Source of the DNA: Urophycis tenuis
Taxonomy: Eukaryota; Chordata; Actinopteri; Gadiformes; Phycidae
DNA length: 64,000 nucleotides
NCBI GenBank assembly: GCA_036785325.1
Contig: JAXIVH010000016.1
Location: forward strand, 7,083,044 to 7,147,043
Reading direction: 5' to 3'
Part shown: positions 12,652 to 24,661 of the stretch, piece by piece
Position numbering within the stretch: position 1 is the stretch's first letter
Layout: each line of letters begins with the position of its first letter
Translations under genes and position numbers: made by a program
Notes under the pieces: generated by a model
What the model saw: the letters and a program-made list of their open reading frames with translations, nothing else
Database searches by the model: none
What the model was told of the DNA's origin: nothing

Positions 12652-12680
<29 letters not shown>
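12465..12680. repeat. short GTTCACCAC repeats and a (GT)n run
   Basis: CGTTCACCAC-type repeats (12465-12550) and a GT run (12633-12680). Confidence 0.85.
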
Positions 12681-12682
<2 letters not shown>

Positions 12683-12825
12683 GTGCGTGTGTGCTACTGG
12701 GGTTCTCTGGGTTCCAGAAGGTTCTTTATGAATAATGCAGACCAGCGCTCTTTGGTTCTCCTTGGTTCTCTGACCCACTAACTGAACCACAGCTGACTAC
12801 AGTCCTGCTCAGTACCTGGTGGTTA

Positions 12826-13500
12826 GCAGTCCTCCACCTCCTCCACCACCAACTAGCACCTCCACCATCTCCACCGAACACTACCACCTAACACCATCAC
12901 CACCACCACCACCTCCACCACCACCATCTCCCCCACCACCTAGCACCTCCACCACCTAACACCACCTCCATCTCCACCACCTAACACCACCCCCATCTCC
13001 ACCACCTAACACCACCTCCACCACCACCACCACCTAGCATGCCTCCACCACCTAACACCACCTCCACCACCTCCACCACCACCACCTAGCACCTCCACCA
13101 CCTAACACCACCACCATCTCCACCGAACACCACCACCTAACACCATCACCACCTCCACAAAACACCACCACCTAGCACCTCCACCATCTCCACCACCACC
13201 TAGCACCTCCACCACCTAACACCACCTCCATCTTCAGCACCTAACACCACCTCCACCACCACCTAGCACCTCCACCACCTAACACCACCTCCATCTCCAC
13301 CACCTAACACCACCACCATCTCCACCGAACACCATCACCTAAGACCATCACCACCTCCACAAAACACCTCCACCTAGCACCTCCACCATCTCCACCACCA
13401 CCTAGCACCTCCACCACCTAACACCATCACCACCGACCACCACCACCACCACCTAACACCAGCAAAGACCACCACCACCACCATCACCAAACATCACCGA
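12826..13500. repeat. CCA-rich minisatellite field
   Basis: Irregular repeats of CACCACCTAACACCACCTCC and CACCTAGCACCTCCACC, strongly strand-asymmetric in C. Confidence 0.9.
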
Positions 13501-13658
13501 ACAACATCAGCAGCCTGTCATGTCCCCTTCAGTCCAGGGTGGTGATGTCTCCTCCACGGTCTTAATGCTTCACAAATAAACACAGAAGTGTCAGAAAGTT
13601 GCGTGCAGCGTGGCTGAGGACGAGGCTCCCCAAGTGCGGAGACGAGCCGTCGGATGAG

Positions 13659-13676
13659 CATCGGACATGTCCGATG
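13659..13676. other. 18-bp perfect palindrome
   Basis: CATCGGACATGTCCGATG equals its own reverse complement. It lies 0.6 kb downstream of ldb2 exon 1 in unique sequence. Confidence 0.6.
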
Positions 13677-14294
13677 AACTTCTTAAGCGCAGATTTGCAC
13701 AGTAGCGATCAGCGGCCAGCTGTTGAGACAGATGTCGCTCAAGCAGCGTTTGACTCTGAATGGAAACCTGAGCTGCTCACAGGAGCAGCTCCACCAAATA
13801 TGATGAGTTCAAATCAAGAAGCATTTTGGTCTGCAGAGGATTTAGTTGCTAAAGGACAAACATGATTTTGTTCGATGGGACAAATTGATGTCGCTGTTTA
13901 AGACCCAGGACCAGACCCTCAGGACCCCCGAGAAGATGATCTGCTCTAAGTCTGCAGCTAGTATGAAACGGAAACCCCTCTTCATATGCAAACACACTTT
14001 CCCCTCCGAATCCAGTCAATAACACACAACTACTGCGCTGTGTCTCCTGGTCTGCTTCAGCAACGTGCACCATTACCCGGTGGTCCCGGGTTTGTCACGA
14101 CCCGGCTCTGATCCACTTCTGGAATGTTTGGCACGTGGGGCAGAGGGTCCTCCTGTCAACCACCGACCACCCGACCTCCGACCACTCAACTCTCCCGGTG
14201 CCTCTACCGCACCACAGAACCGGAGCGCCGCCGGGACACCCCCTAAACTACAGCCGCTGTTAGGGCTCCCGGACCCCCGGACCCGGGGACTCAC

Positions 14295-14426
14295 CTCGGT
14301 GCGCGCCTGTAGCCGCTTGTTCATCTCGTAGATGCGATACTCGGGCTGGACCATGTAGGGCGAGTGTCTCCTGTAGAAGGGTCCAAACGGGGACGAGTAG
14401 AACGGGTCGTGGGTCGGGTTCGACAT
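14295..14426 (-). CDS. ldb2: ldb2 first coding exon (LIM domain-binding protein 2)
   Basis: Forty-four codons from ATG (14426-14424) to the donor GAG|gtgagt. The product starts MSNPTHDPFYSSPFGPFYRR and continues HSPYMVQPEYRIYEMNKRLQ then ARTE. This matches the N-terminus of LDB2/CLIM1 (SSPFGPFYRRH, YMVQPEYRIYEMNKRLQ) rather than LDB1. LDB2 is a nuclear adaptor that dimerises through its N-terminal half and binds LIM domains of LIM-homeodomain and LMO factors through a C-terminal LID, bridging enhancers and promoters. The next exon should begin with the Asp-Asn-Leu-Trp-Trp region and was not found in this window. A G-rich purine tract and CRE sites lie upstream. Confidence 0.95.
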
Positions 14427-14860
14427 GCTGACGAGGGCTGGCGAGCGGTCGGCGCGATGTGAACATCCAGATCCAGATCCAGCACATGGGGGCGCGACGC
14501 TCTGGGGACCCCGAGGAGAGCAGCCGCTGGCTGGGAACACTCTGCAAGTTGAGCCGCTGCCGCTCCGCTATAGCGACTAGGAGGGAGGAGGGGAGGGGAG
14601 GGGGAGGGGGGGAGGGGAGGGGGAGGAGGGGGAGGGAGGGGGAGAGGGGGGAGGAGGAGAGGAGAAGGGGAGGGAGGAGAGGGGGAGGAGATGAGAGGGG
14701 GGAGAGGGGAGGACAGAGGAGGAGGAGGAGGAGGAGGAGGAGGAGGAGGAGGAGGAGGGGTGTTTTTGTTCCGGTGCCTGTAAAGTTACGGGTTTTTTTT
14801 TTTATAAAGCAATTAAGGCGAATTAATTGGCATATGATCACGTGACAACATGTCCACACA
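14427..14860 (-). promoter_or_regulatory. ldb2 5' UTR and proximal promoter
   Basis: GC-rich sequence directly upstream of the ldb2 ATG is followed by an unbroken 180-bp GGGAGG purine tract (14581-14760), a T-run with TATAAAG, and the E-box/CLEAR-like TCACGTGA (14838-14845). The transcription start cannot be placed exactly. Confidence 0.5.
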
Positions 14861-15321
14861 TCGTCAACACGTCTGTCTGTCTCTCTGTGTCTTTACGGCT
14901 GTGTTTGAACGCACTGGAAACATGGACTGATTTGAATAGACTTTGAATTGCCATTTTGCTGTCCATCACTTTGAGTCATTACTAAATGTTATTGTGTAGT
15001 GTCACGTAAAACAATGAGCTGATCCTCATGTTCACTGGACTCAGTGGGGAGCTGAACTTTTGTTGCAGATGAGTTCAGTTAAACCACTTAAAACCAGCTA
15101 GGTTTAAACCAGTTCAGTTGAAACCAGTTAATTAAATGCAGCTCAATTGAAATTATAGTTCAGTGAAATCTTCTCAGTTAAACAGCATAGGACTAAATAG
15201 TGCTGAACCAGTGGGAGGTGACGGCGTGAATGGCACGTGACCGGGAGTCATCATCCTGTCACTGTTACTCAATGAGCGCGTGACAGGAGACGTGAGATCA
15301 GCAGTGATGGACTTCAACCAG

Positions 15322-15329
15322 TGACGTCA
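15322..15329. promoter_or_regulatory. consensus CRE, ldb2 upstream region
   Basis: TGACGTCA, the full palindromic CREB/ATF site, about 0.9 kb upstream of the ldb2 start codon. Confidence 0.5.
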
Positions 15330-15638
15330 GCACAACAGCATCCTCACACTGTGCTCTGATTGGTTCACCTGACAGAACAGGTTCAACATCCAAAAACATT
15401 TCAATAGCCATTTAGAGACATTTAGATCGACATGTCTTTAATGGTCTGTGTGGCATTAAAATTAAGAAACTAGAGAAGGTCCCGGAATTATAGAACACTC
15501 ACGCCTTCAGATTTAAATGTCATATACAATGTTGTCACTTTAACCAACATTTTGAGTCAAAACAAAGGATTACAATCATTCTTAACAAATTGTGGTGAAG
15601 TAACTCCTCATTAATTGAAGAATCACCCCACCCCCAGA

Positions 15639-15646
15639 TGACGTCA
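15639..15646. promoter_or_regulatory. second consensus CRE, ldb2 upstream region
   Basis: TGACGTCA again, about 1.2 kb upstream of the ldb2 start codon, in non-repetitive sequence. Confidence 0.5.
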
Positions 15647-15847
15647 GGGGACCCAACGATGCAGATGTTTGGGACACAGTTTCAACTTTCCACGGAATAA
15701 TTCAAAATCCGGGACCAGACTTCTGCAGACGAAACAGCAACACCGACCGGGAATGAAAGCTCAGAATGAAAGGTATTACCTGTGATGATCAGTGGTTATG
15801 AAACAGCACATGTGATGATGAAGCCCGTACTGTGGGCTGTTGTGCCG

Positions 15848-15883
<36 letters not shown>
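15848..15883. repeat. poly(C) tract, 36 bases
   Basis: An uninterrupted C run upstream of ldb2; the length may be unreliable in the assembly. Confidence 0.95.
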
Positions 15884-15884
<1 letters not shown>

Positions 15885-15889
15885 CCTGC

Positions 15890-17050
15890 CGTAGCGCGCC
15901 TGAGACACTCAGATAAAAGTTGTAATCTAACCGCCAGAGGCGTCCACTCGGGTAATTAAAAAAAGTTCAAAAAATCTATTAATAAAGCTTTAATTAAAAA
16001 CTACATTTTTAATATCTGAAGACCTTTTCAATTGACATTTCTAACAGGATTGTGTTGCCTGGAGCACATACAACTCAAGTGTGGCCAGAGAACGCTTAGA
16101 ACAGATTCAACACTTAGGAGTCGGTACAATAGAGCGCGGTTCTACTCACGCTGACTGAATAGTGTCCAGAGGTCATCTATAAAGCACCAAACGTGTAGAA
16201 CCATACACATAGAACCATACATGTACAAAGGCCTGCTCCCAGAGAGGAACCAGGCAAGGCTGGACGTCTTCATTGGTTCACTGTGGGTTGGGTTTAGAAC
16301 ATACATTTTATATCATTTAACTTTTTAATAGCCTCATTTGTATTTTATATCAGTACAGTTGTTTTGAGATATTCTGCACCAACACAACTCAAAGCTTAAA
16401 GGCTACTTTCTGATTCTGATGCTCGTGTTGGATTCTGCAGGCATAGTTGATCCTAAATTTCCCCTGTGGGATTAATAACATTTATCTGATCCTATTTGTG
16501 AGTGAAAGCTATGGTGTGTTCTGTGTTCTGTGTTCTGTGCAGTTGCCCTTGGAACAGGGCAGCAGTACAGTCCACTACACCACTAGGTGGCCAAGTCTAC
16601 ACCATGTGGCCTGGGGCTCGACGCCCAGGTCTTGAATACAGGGGTATAGAACCAGGAACTACTGCAGAATGAGGACATATCTTTAGATGCTAAACTTCTG
16701 TTTTGGTGTTCCTATGGCTACCTACCCTCTTCAAGCCCTCACTAGCGCACAAAGAACACACCGCTAGCCAGCAGGCTAGTTTGAGCATCCGAATACTAGC
16801 CTAGAGCTGTTAGCAATGCCTTTGCAAAGCAAAGATGCTTTAGCAAAGCTGCTAGGCTTTAGCAAAGCTGCTAGGCTTTGCTAAAGGTTTTACCACCATC
16901 GGACGCATATATTAGCTAGATAAACTGTACTACAAACCCCAAAATAAGTTACTGAAAGTTAGCGTTAGCGTGTAGCATGTAGCCTGGAGGAGAGGAAGCC
17001 TTTTGAACCAGGCGCTGCACGGCTAACACAGGAGCACAGGGGAAGATAAG
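15890..17050. other. unique intergenic sequence
   Basis: Apart from the short LINE tail at 16448 and a local repeat of GCAAAGCTGCTAGGCTTTAG near 16840, nothing is recognised. Confidence 0.5.
16448..16495 (+). mobile_element. LINE 3'-end relic
   Basis: TAAATTTCCCCTGTGGGATT then AATAACATTTATCTGATCC resembles the same LINE 3' tail seen at 43903. It is short and diverged. Confidence 0.45.
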
Positions 17051-17079
17051 GCTAGCATGGAGAGGCTTTCATTCTCAAC

Positions 17080-17080
<1 letters not shown>

Positions 17081-17147
<67 letters not shown>
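17081..17147. repeat. (CAA)n microsatellite
   Basis: About 22 CAA triplets. A plus-strand frame reads this as poly-Gln, but no gene structure surrounds it. Confidence 0.96.
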
Positions 17148-17148
<1 letters not shown>

Positions 17149-17260
17149 GTCCAACATGGCCGACGTTCACCAGCAGCAGCAACAGATTCTACGCTGGAAT
17201 CTCATTAGCATTGTAATAGCTTGCAGGCTCATTTGCATTTTGCCGTGAGTGATTTCACTC

Positions 17261-17299
17261 TCCCTCTCCCTGTTTCTCTGTCTCTCCTCTCTCTCTGTT

Positions 17300-17371
<72 letters not shown>

Positions 17372-17447
17372 TCTCTCTTCCCGTTCTGTCTCTCTCTCCC
17401 TCCCTCTCTCTGTCTCTCTCATTGCGTGCTTCTCTCCCTCTCACCGC

Positions 17448-17512
<65 letters not shown>
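17261..17512. repeat. (CT)n microsatellite field
   Basis: Interrupted CT runs. Confidence 0.96.
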
Positions 17513-17513
<1 letters not shown>

Positions 17514-17849
17514 CTAGATTGAGTAAAAAATTGTGAAACTTTGAAGGGCTGCATTTTATTTAATAATTTAAGTTAAATAAATTGTAATTGAAAAGCACTT
17601 TTCAATTACGCTCCATCCTTACACCCGGCGCAGAACAGCTCCTGCGGTCGTGTCAAGCAATTATGGAGTGACACACAAAACTACAAACTAATATTTGCAC
17701 ACAAGGATGGCGGCTTGCTGTAAATTGGTGTAAATAGATTACTATAACAAATAGACATACAAGACAGATGTTTTTGAGGTGGAAAGAGAGTGAAAAATAT
17801 CTTTGTTTTTCAGAGTCTGTTGTGAAATACCAGGATATGAAAATATATG

Positions 17850-18090
17850 CTTCCTGGTGGCTTTTATTTTGGTAGGAGGCTTTTATTGTGGTAGGGGACG
17901 TTTAGTATGGCAGGAGGCTTTTTATTGTGTAAGATGACTTTTATTGGGGTATGAAAGATATATTTTGGCAAGGGACTCTTATTGTGTTAGGAGACTTTTA
18001 TTGTGGTATGATACTTTTATTTTTTATTGTGGTATTTTTTATCGTGGTAGGGGGCTTTTATTGTGGAAGGGGCTTTTACTGTGGCATGGT
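17850..18090. repeat. degenerate GGCTTTTATTGTGGTAGG repeat
   Basis: About nine diverged units in an AT-rich intergenic stretch; AT-rich TATATG sequence continues to 18530. Confidence 0.75.
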
Positions 18091-18670
18091 TACAAGCTAC
18101 GCTGGCTTCAGGTTCTCTCGGTGGCCACGTGCATTAGGATGAAAACAATCAGGAAGCATCACCGCGCGCTGCGTGATGCCGGTGACGACGATCTCATTGA
18201 ATATTAAAGAACAGAATTCCTGTTGATCACGATGCTCATTTCACTAGAACGCTGAAATTACAATACACCTGAAAATAATAACATGTTTTAATTGATTTCA
18301 TATTTTTATATGTATGTGTGTATATATGTATATATAGTGTATATGTACATAAATATATATGTATACATGTGTACGTAGTGTATATGTACATACATATAAA
18401 TGTATATATTTATATATAGCTTTAAAATTCCAATAAAAATGGAAATGCAAATATAATTTTTAATTGATTGGATCAATATATACACACATATATATAAATG
18501 GCAATTTAAAAATGTGTATATATACATACATAGAGAGAGAGAGCGAGAGAGAGATATAGAGATATGGCTTCAGCTGGGTAAAACAGCCGCTATATTCTCT
18601 ATATTCTGTGGCTGTTTCTGCTGCAGAATCTCGGTGAGCAAAGAGTTAATATTTCTACCAGCTCTGCTTC

Positions 18671-19353
<683 letters not shown>

Positions 19354-19689
19354 CTGTGAAGCTCTGACAAGCACACACACTTTCCCTGGTGTACACACAA
19401 AGCCATAATTCCCAGCACCCCATTCCACCACCACCTCTCTGTCACCCCCACCCCCACACCCACCCAACCCCCACCCACCCACCTCCACACCCCCTCCCCC
19501 CTCCCCTCCCAGGTCAGTTAATAAGCAGCCAGAGCTCTACTAGCCTGGTATTACCGCCTGGATAGCCCAGGAAAACGGAAAGTGGCTGGGATTAGCCGCT
19601 TTGGCTAGCAGTTAGCAGCATGGCCTTAATGTCGAGGTTAGCAGCCTGACCTAGGTGCTTGAGCTAATAGCCTCGGCTAAAAGTCTTGG

Positions 19690-20286
19690 TTATAGCCTGC
19701 TCTAGTATACTGGGCTAGTGGCTAGCAGATTGGGCCGGCAGTTAGCATAGTGTGCTAGTGGCTAGCAGAGTGGGCTACAAGCTAACAGACTGGGCTGGTG
19801 GCTAGCAGAATGGGCTAGTGGCTAGCAGAGTTGGCTAGTAGCTAGCAGACTGGACTGGTGGCTAGCAGACTGGGATAGTGGCTAGCAGACTGGGCTGGTG
19901 GCTAGCAGACTGAGCTAGCAGACTGGGCTGGTGGCTAGCAGACTGGGCTAGTGGCCAGCAGACTGGGCTAGTGGCTAGCAGACTGGGCTAGCAGACTGGG
20001 CTAGTGGCTAGCAGACTGGGCTGGTGGCCAGCAGACTGGGCTAGTGGCTAGCAGACTGGGCTAGCAGACTGGGCTGGTGGCCAGCAGACTGGGCTAGTGG
20101 CTAGCAGACTGGGCTAGCAGACTGGGCTGGTGGCTAGCAGACTGGGCTAGCAGACTGGGCTGGTGGCCAGCAGACTGGGCGAGTGGCTAGCAGACTGGGC
20201 TAGCAGACTGGCTGGTGGCCAGCAGACTGGGCGAGTGGCTAGCAGACTGGCTAGCAGACTGGGCTGGTGGCTAGCAGACTGGGCTA
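19690..20286. repeat. GCTAGCAGACTGGGCTAGTG minisatellite
   Basis: A 20-bp unit and a 14-bp subunit (GCTAGCAGACTGGG) alternate for 0.6 kb; NheI-type GCTAGC cores recur. Confidence 0.92.
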
Positions 20287-20343
20287 GCTATGGTCAATTC
20301 CATGCATCATCTTGTGTGCATTTTGGCTTTGCTAGTCTGCAAA

Positions 20344-20464
<121 letters not shown>

Positions 20465-20889
20465 AGAGTGGCCCCAGGAGTGTGTTTGTGGAGGAGTACC
20501 TCCATCTATCTCAGAGGGGTGACTGATACCTTCACCTCCTCCTCCACCTCTTCCCCCTCCTCCACCCATTAGCTTCAGCTATCCCAGAGAGTTAGCTTAT
20601 GCTAGCCCAGTGCCTTCATGTAAACTCACTCAGAGCTACATGGCAGCTCATGAGTTAACTTCAGCTAGTTCAGCAGCTTCATTCAGAATACCATTGAGGC
20701 TAATAAGTTAGCTTCTGCTAGGCGGACACCCTCATGTTAACATATCAGAGCGCCATCAATGCTCATGAGTTAGCTTCTGCTAGCCCGACGGCCCTCAGAG
20801 AAACAGTAAACACAGAGTAAACTGCTAATGAGTTAGCTTATTTCAGACCCTTCTGTACTCCTGTTCTCCCTGAACCCACAGCTCCCCCT

Positions 20890-20893
<4 letters not shown>

Positions 20894-20973
<80 letters not shown>

Positions 20974-21140
20974 CAGAGATAGAGAAATGTAGAGAGACAT
21001 TGAGAGACAGAGAGATAGAGATGGAGAGATAGACAGAGACAGAGAGATAGAGATAGAGATGGAGAGATAGACACAGAGATAGAAAGATGGAGAGAGAATA
21101 GACAGACAGACAGACAGATAGACAGACAGACAGATAGAGG
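20894..21140. repeat. (GA)n and (GACA)n field
   Basis: A pure GA run of about 75 bp is followed by AGAGATAGAGATGGAGAGAT-like repeats and AGACAGAC units. Confidence 0.95.
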
Positions 21141-21299
21141 GGTTGAGGGACAATATTTCACAGTGTATATCACTGTGTGAAATATTGTTGTCTATTGTTT
21201 ATTTGACTATATTTCATGATTATTGATTCATTCCTTTGTTTAATATTCACCAATGTAAAGTTTTTCTTCTGTGCTAATGGATCAGACAAGAACCAGAAG

Positions 21300-22400
21300 T
21301 TGTTCTTTTGTCACACATCACATTAATAGTATATACTTATACATCACATTAATAGTGTATACATATACATCACATTTACAGTATATACATAAACATCACA
21401 TTAATAGTACAAACATAAACATCACATTAATAGTGTATACCTAAACATCACATTAACAGTAGATACATAAACATCACGTTAATAGTGAATACATCACATT
21501 AAAAGTATATACATGTACATTATATTAACAGTATACATATATACATCACATTAATAGTATACACATATACAAGTACATTAAATTAACAGTATATACATAA
21601 ACATCACATTAACAGTATATACATATACATCACATTAATAGTATATACATATACATCACATGAATAGTATACACATATACATCACATTAACAGTATACAC
21701 ATAAACATTACATTTATAGCATATGTATACATCACATTAATAGTATCCACATATCCATCACATTAATAGTATATACATATGCATGTATATGCTATTAATG
21801 TGATGTAAATGTATATACTGTAAATGTGATGTATATGTATACACTATTAACGTGATGTTTATGTATCTACTGTTAATGTGATGTATATGTGTATACTATT
21901 AATGTGATATAAATGTATATGCTATTAATGTGATGTATATGTCTATACTGTTAATGTGATGTTTATGTATACACTATTAATGTGATGTTTATGTTTGTAC
22001 TATTAATGTGATGTTTATGTATATACTGTTAATGTGATGTATATGTATACACTATTAATGTTAATGTAATGTTAATGTAATGTATTAATGTATTCATGTA
22101 TATACTAATAGTATACACATATACATCACATTAATAGTATATACATATACATAACATTAACAGTATACATATATACATTACATTAATAGTAAACACATAT
22201 ACATCACAGTAAAATTATATGCATATACTGTACATAACATTAATAGTATATACATATACAAAACATTAATAATATATACATATATATCACACTAATAGTA
22301 TACACATGTACATCACTTTAATAGTAAACACACATACATCACATTAATAGTATAGATATATACATCACATTAATAGTGTATACATCCCATTATCAGTATA
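21300..22400. repeat. ACATCACATTAATAGTATAT minisatellite with a central inverted block
   Basis: Units of 22-30 bp read ATCACATTAATAGT from 21300 to about 21780, ACTATTAATGTGAT from about 21790 to 22095, and the first orientation again to 22400. The left switch is the palindrome ATATACATATGCATGTATAT. Confidence 0.9.
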
Positions 22401-22487
22401 TACATGAATTGATTGCCTTTAAAACTAACTCAATATGTTACCTTAATAATTTCTGAATTGCTCTTCCAGATGTGTTGCTTTGCGAAC

Positions 22488-22732
22488 CAGGTGGGTGGAG
22501 GTAAGCAGGTGGGTGGAGATAACCAGGTGGGTGGAGGTAAGCAGGTGGGTGGAGGTAACCAGATGGGTGGAGGTAACCAGGTGGGTGGAGGTAACCAGAT
22601 GGGTGGAGGTAACCAGGTAGGGTGGAGGGTAAGCAGGTGGGTGGAGGTAAGCAGGTGGGTGGAGGTAACCAGGTGGGTGGAGGTAACCAGATGGTTGGAG
22701 GTAACCAGGTGGGTGGAGGTAACCAGAGGGCT
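22488..22732. repeat. 18-bp minisatellite GTGGGTGGAGGTAACCAG
   Basis: About 13 copies; AACC/AAGC and G/A variants. Confidence 0.93.
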
Positions 22733-22802
22733 GTGCTGTTCCCCAACTGGAAACTAACCAAGCTGCTGGTTAGTTAAGAACAGCTGACTACTGGCTAGCA
22801 CC

Positions 22803-22858
<56 letters not shown>

Positions 22859-22862
22859 TGTG
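22803..22862. repeat. (GT)n microsatellite
   Basis: A GT run of about 55 bp. Confidence 0.95.
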
Positions 22863-23139
22863 CATTATGTATTATGAGTTTATTTATGAATTTATCATAA
22901 TAATAATAATCTAATTATCAGTCTGTGTATTTCTCCACACAAACCAAAATCTATTTCTGTATGCCACAATATCTTGTCTGTGAGTATATCACAAAACAAC
23001 CTCACAATGTGTACGTTATCAGGATATTAAATCTTTTTTTAAATCTACAACCCAAATCACATTTTAAATATCCAGGTGGGATTAATGCCAGGTCCTGACC
23101 TGCAGAGCAGATTACAGGCATGTCCACCTGGTCAAAACC

Positions 23140-23590
23140 AGACTTTAATCAGTGGTTGTCTGGTCAAAACCAGACTTTAATCCAGTGGTTGTCTGGTCAA
23201 AACCAGACTATAATCCAGTGGTTGTCTGGTCAAAACCAGACTTTAATCCAGTGGTTGTCTGGTTAAACCAGACTATAATCCAGTGGTTGTCTGGTTAAAA
23301 CCAGACTATAATCCAGTGGTTGTCTGGTCAAAACCAGACTATAATCCAGTGGTTGTCTGGTCAAAACCAGACTATAATCCAGTGGATGTCTGGTTAAAAC
23401 CAGACTATAATCCAGTGGTTGGTCTGGTTTAAAACCAGACTATAATCCATTGGTTGTCTGGTTAAAACCAGACTATAATCCAGTGGTTGTCTGGTTAAAA
23501 CCAGACTATAATCCAGTGGTTGTCTGGTTTAAAACCAGACTATAATCCATTGGTTGTCTGGTTAAAACCAGACTATAATCCAGTGGTTTG
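23140..23590. repeat. 33-bp hairpin minisatellite, about 14 copies
   Basis: Each unit holds GTCTGGTTAAAACCAGAC, a near-perfect inverted repeat with a 2-nt loop (GTCTGGTT/AACCAGAC), spaced by TATAATCCAGTGGTT. Confidence 0.93.
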
Positions 23591-23599
23591 TCTGCTGGG

Positions 23600-23850
23600 T
23601 TGGAGGAACAGCCTATGATGGGCTGTGGGGCACATTTTGGACCGAATCGTCCGTATTAAGAATTGATTTTATTTTTAACGAGGATGGTATGTGCTCATGA
23701 ATAATATATTAACCAATGAGATAAGGCAGCACAATGTGGAAAGATGCTCCTTCATTTAAAAATGAGTCTCGCCCTGAAATTCATTCTCGCTCCCAAACAC
23801 ACCGTGGAGATGCCTGGGAGAAAAAAACCTAAACCATTTGGCTGCTACAC
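23600..23850. other. unique AT-rich island
   Basis: Non-repetitive sequence with several ATTA/TAAT cores between two repeat fields; no coding signal. Confidence 0.5.
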
Positions 23851-24290
23851 CCCCCCTCGCCCCTGCTTTCCTCACCACCACCACTACCCCCCCCTCCCCC
23901 CCTCCTCCCCTCACCACTACCCCCCCCTCCTCCCTCACCACTACCCCCCCCTCCCCCCTCCTCCCTCACCACTACCTCCCCTCCCCCTCCTCCCTCACCA
24001 CTACCCCCCTCCCCCTCCTCCCTCACCACTACCCCCCCCCCCCTCCTCCCCCTCACCACTACCCGCCCCTCCCCCCCTCCTCCCTCACCACCACCACTAC
24101 CCCCCCCCCCCCCACCCACCTCCACCCGCACCACCACCACCACCTCCTCCTCCCCTCCCCCACCTCCCCCCCTCCACCTCCCCCTCACAAACACCATCCC
24201 CACCCCACCACCACCACCTCTGCTCCCCTCACTGCCTCCCCTCACCACCTCCCCCTCACCGCCTCCCCCTCACTGCTCCCCCTCCCCAGT
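23850..24290. repeat. homopyrimidine CCACCTCCCC field
   Basis: Irregular CACCACTACCCCCCCTCC-type repeats with almost no purines except A on this strand. Confidence 0.9.
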
Positions 24291-24439
24291 TGAGTCTCTT
24301 AGGCAAGGAAGAATTCACAGGACATGTAATTCTATTTTAATTTTCAGGGTAAATATTTTCATCTATATTTTCATCTATAGTTTATTCATGAATTCCCTTC
24401 ATTAATGTAGCAACGTCCCTGTTCTCAGTCAAACCTGCA

Positions 24440-24614
24440 GCCTGTCTCTCTCTCTTTCTTTTTCTCTTTCTCCTCCCTCAGTCTCTCTCTCTCCTCTCTC
24501 TGTCTCTCTCCTCCCTCAGTCTCTTTCTGTTTCTCTCTCCCTCCCTCCCTCCATCTCTCCCATAACTCTTTTTCTCTGTCTCCCTCCCACTCTCTCTCTA
24601 GCTAACTAGTAGCT

Positions 24615-24652
<38 letters not shown>
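24440..24652. repeat. (CT)n / (GA)n low complexity
   Basis: A CT-rich tract followed by a GA run at 24618-24650. Confidence 0.9.
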
Positions 24653-24654
<2 letters not shown>

Positions 24655-24661
24655 TTCTACA

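Noticed and set aside
17057..17248. Poly-glutamine open frame
   Set aside because: A (CAA)n microsatellite with no surrounding gene structure.
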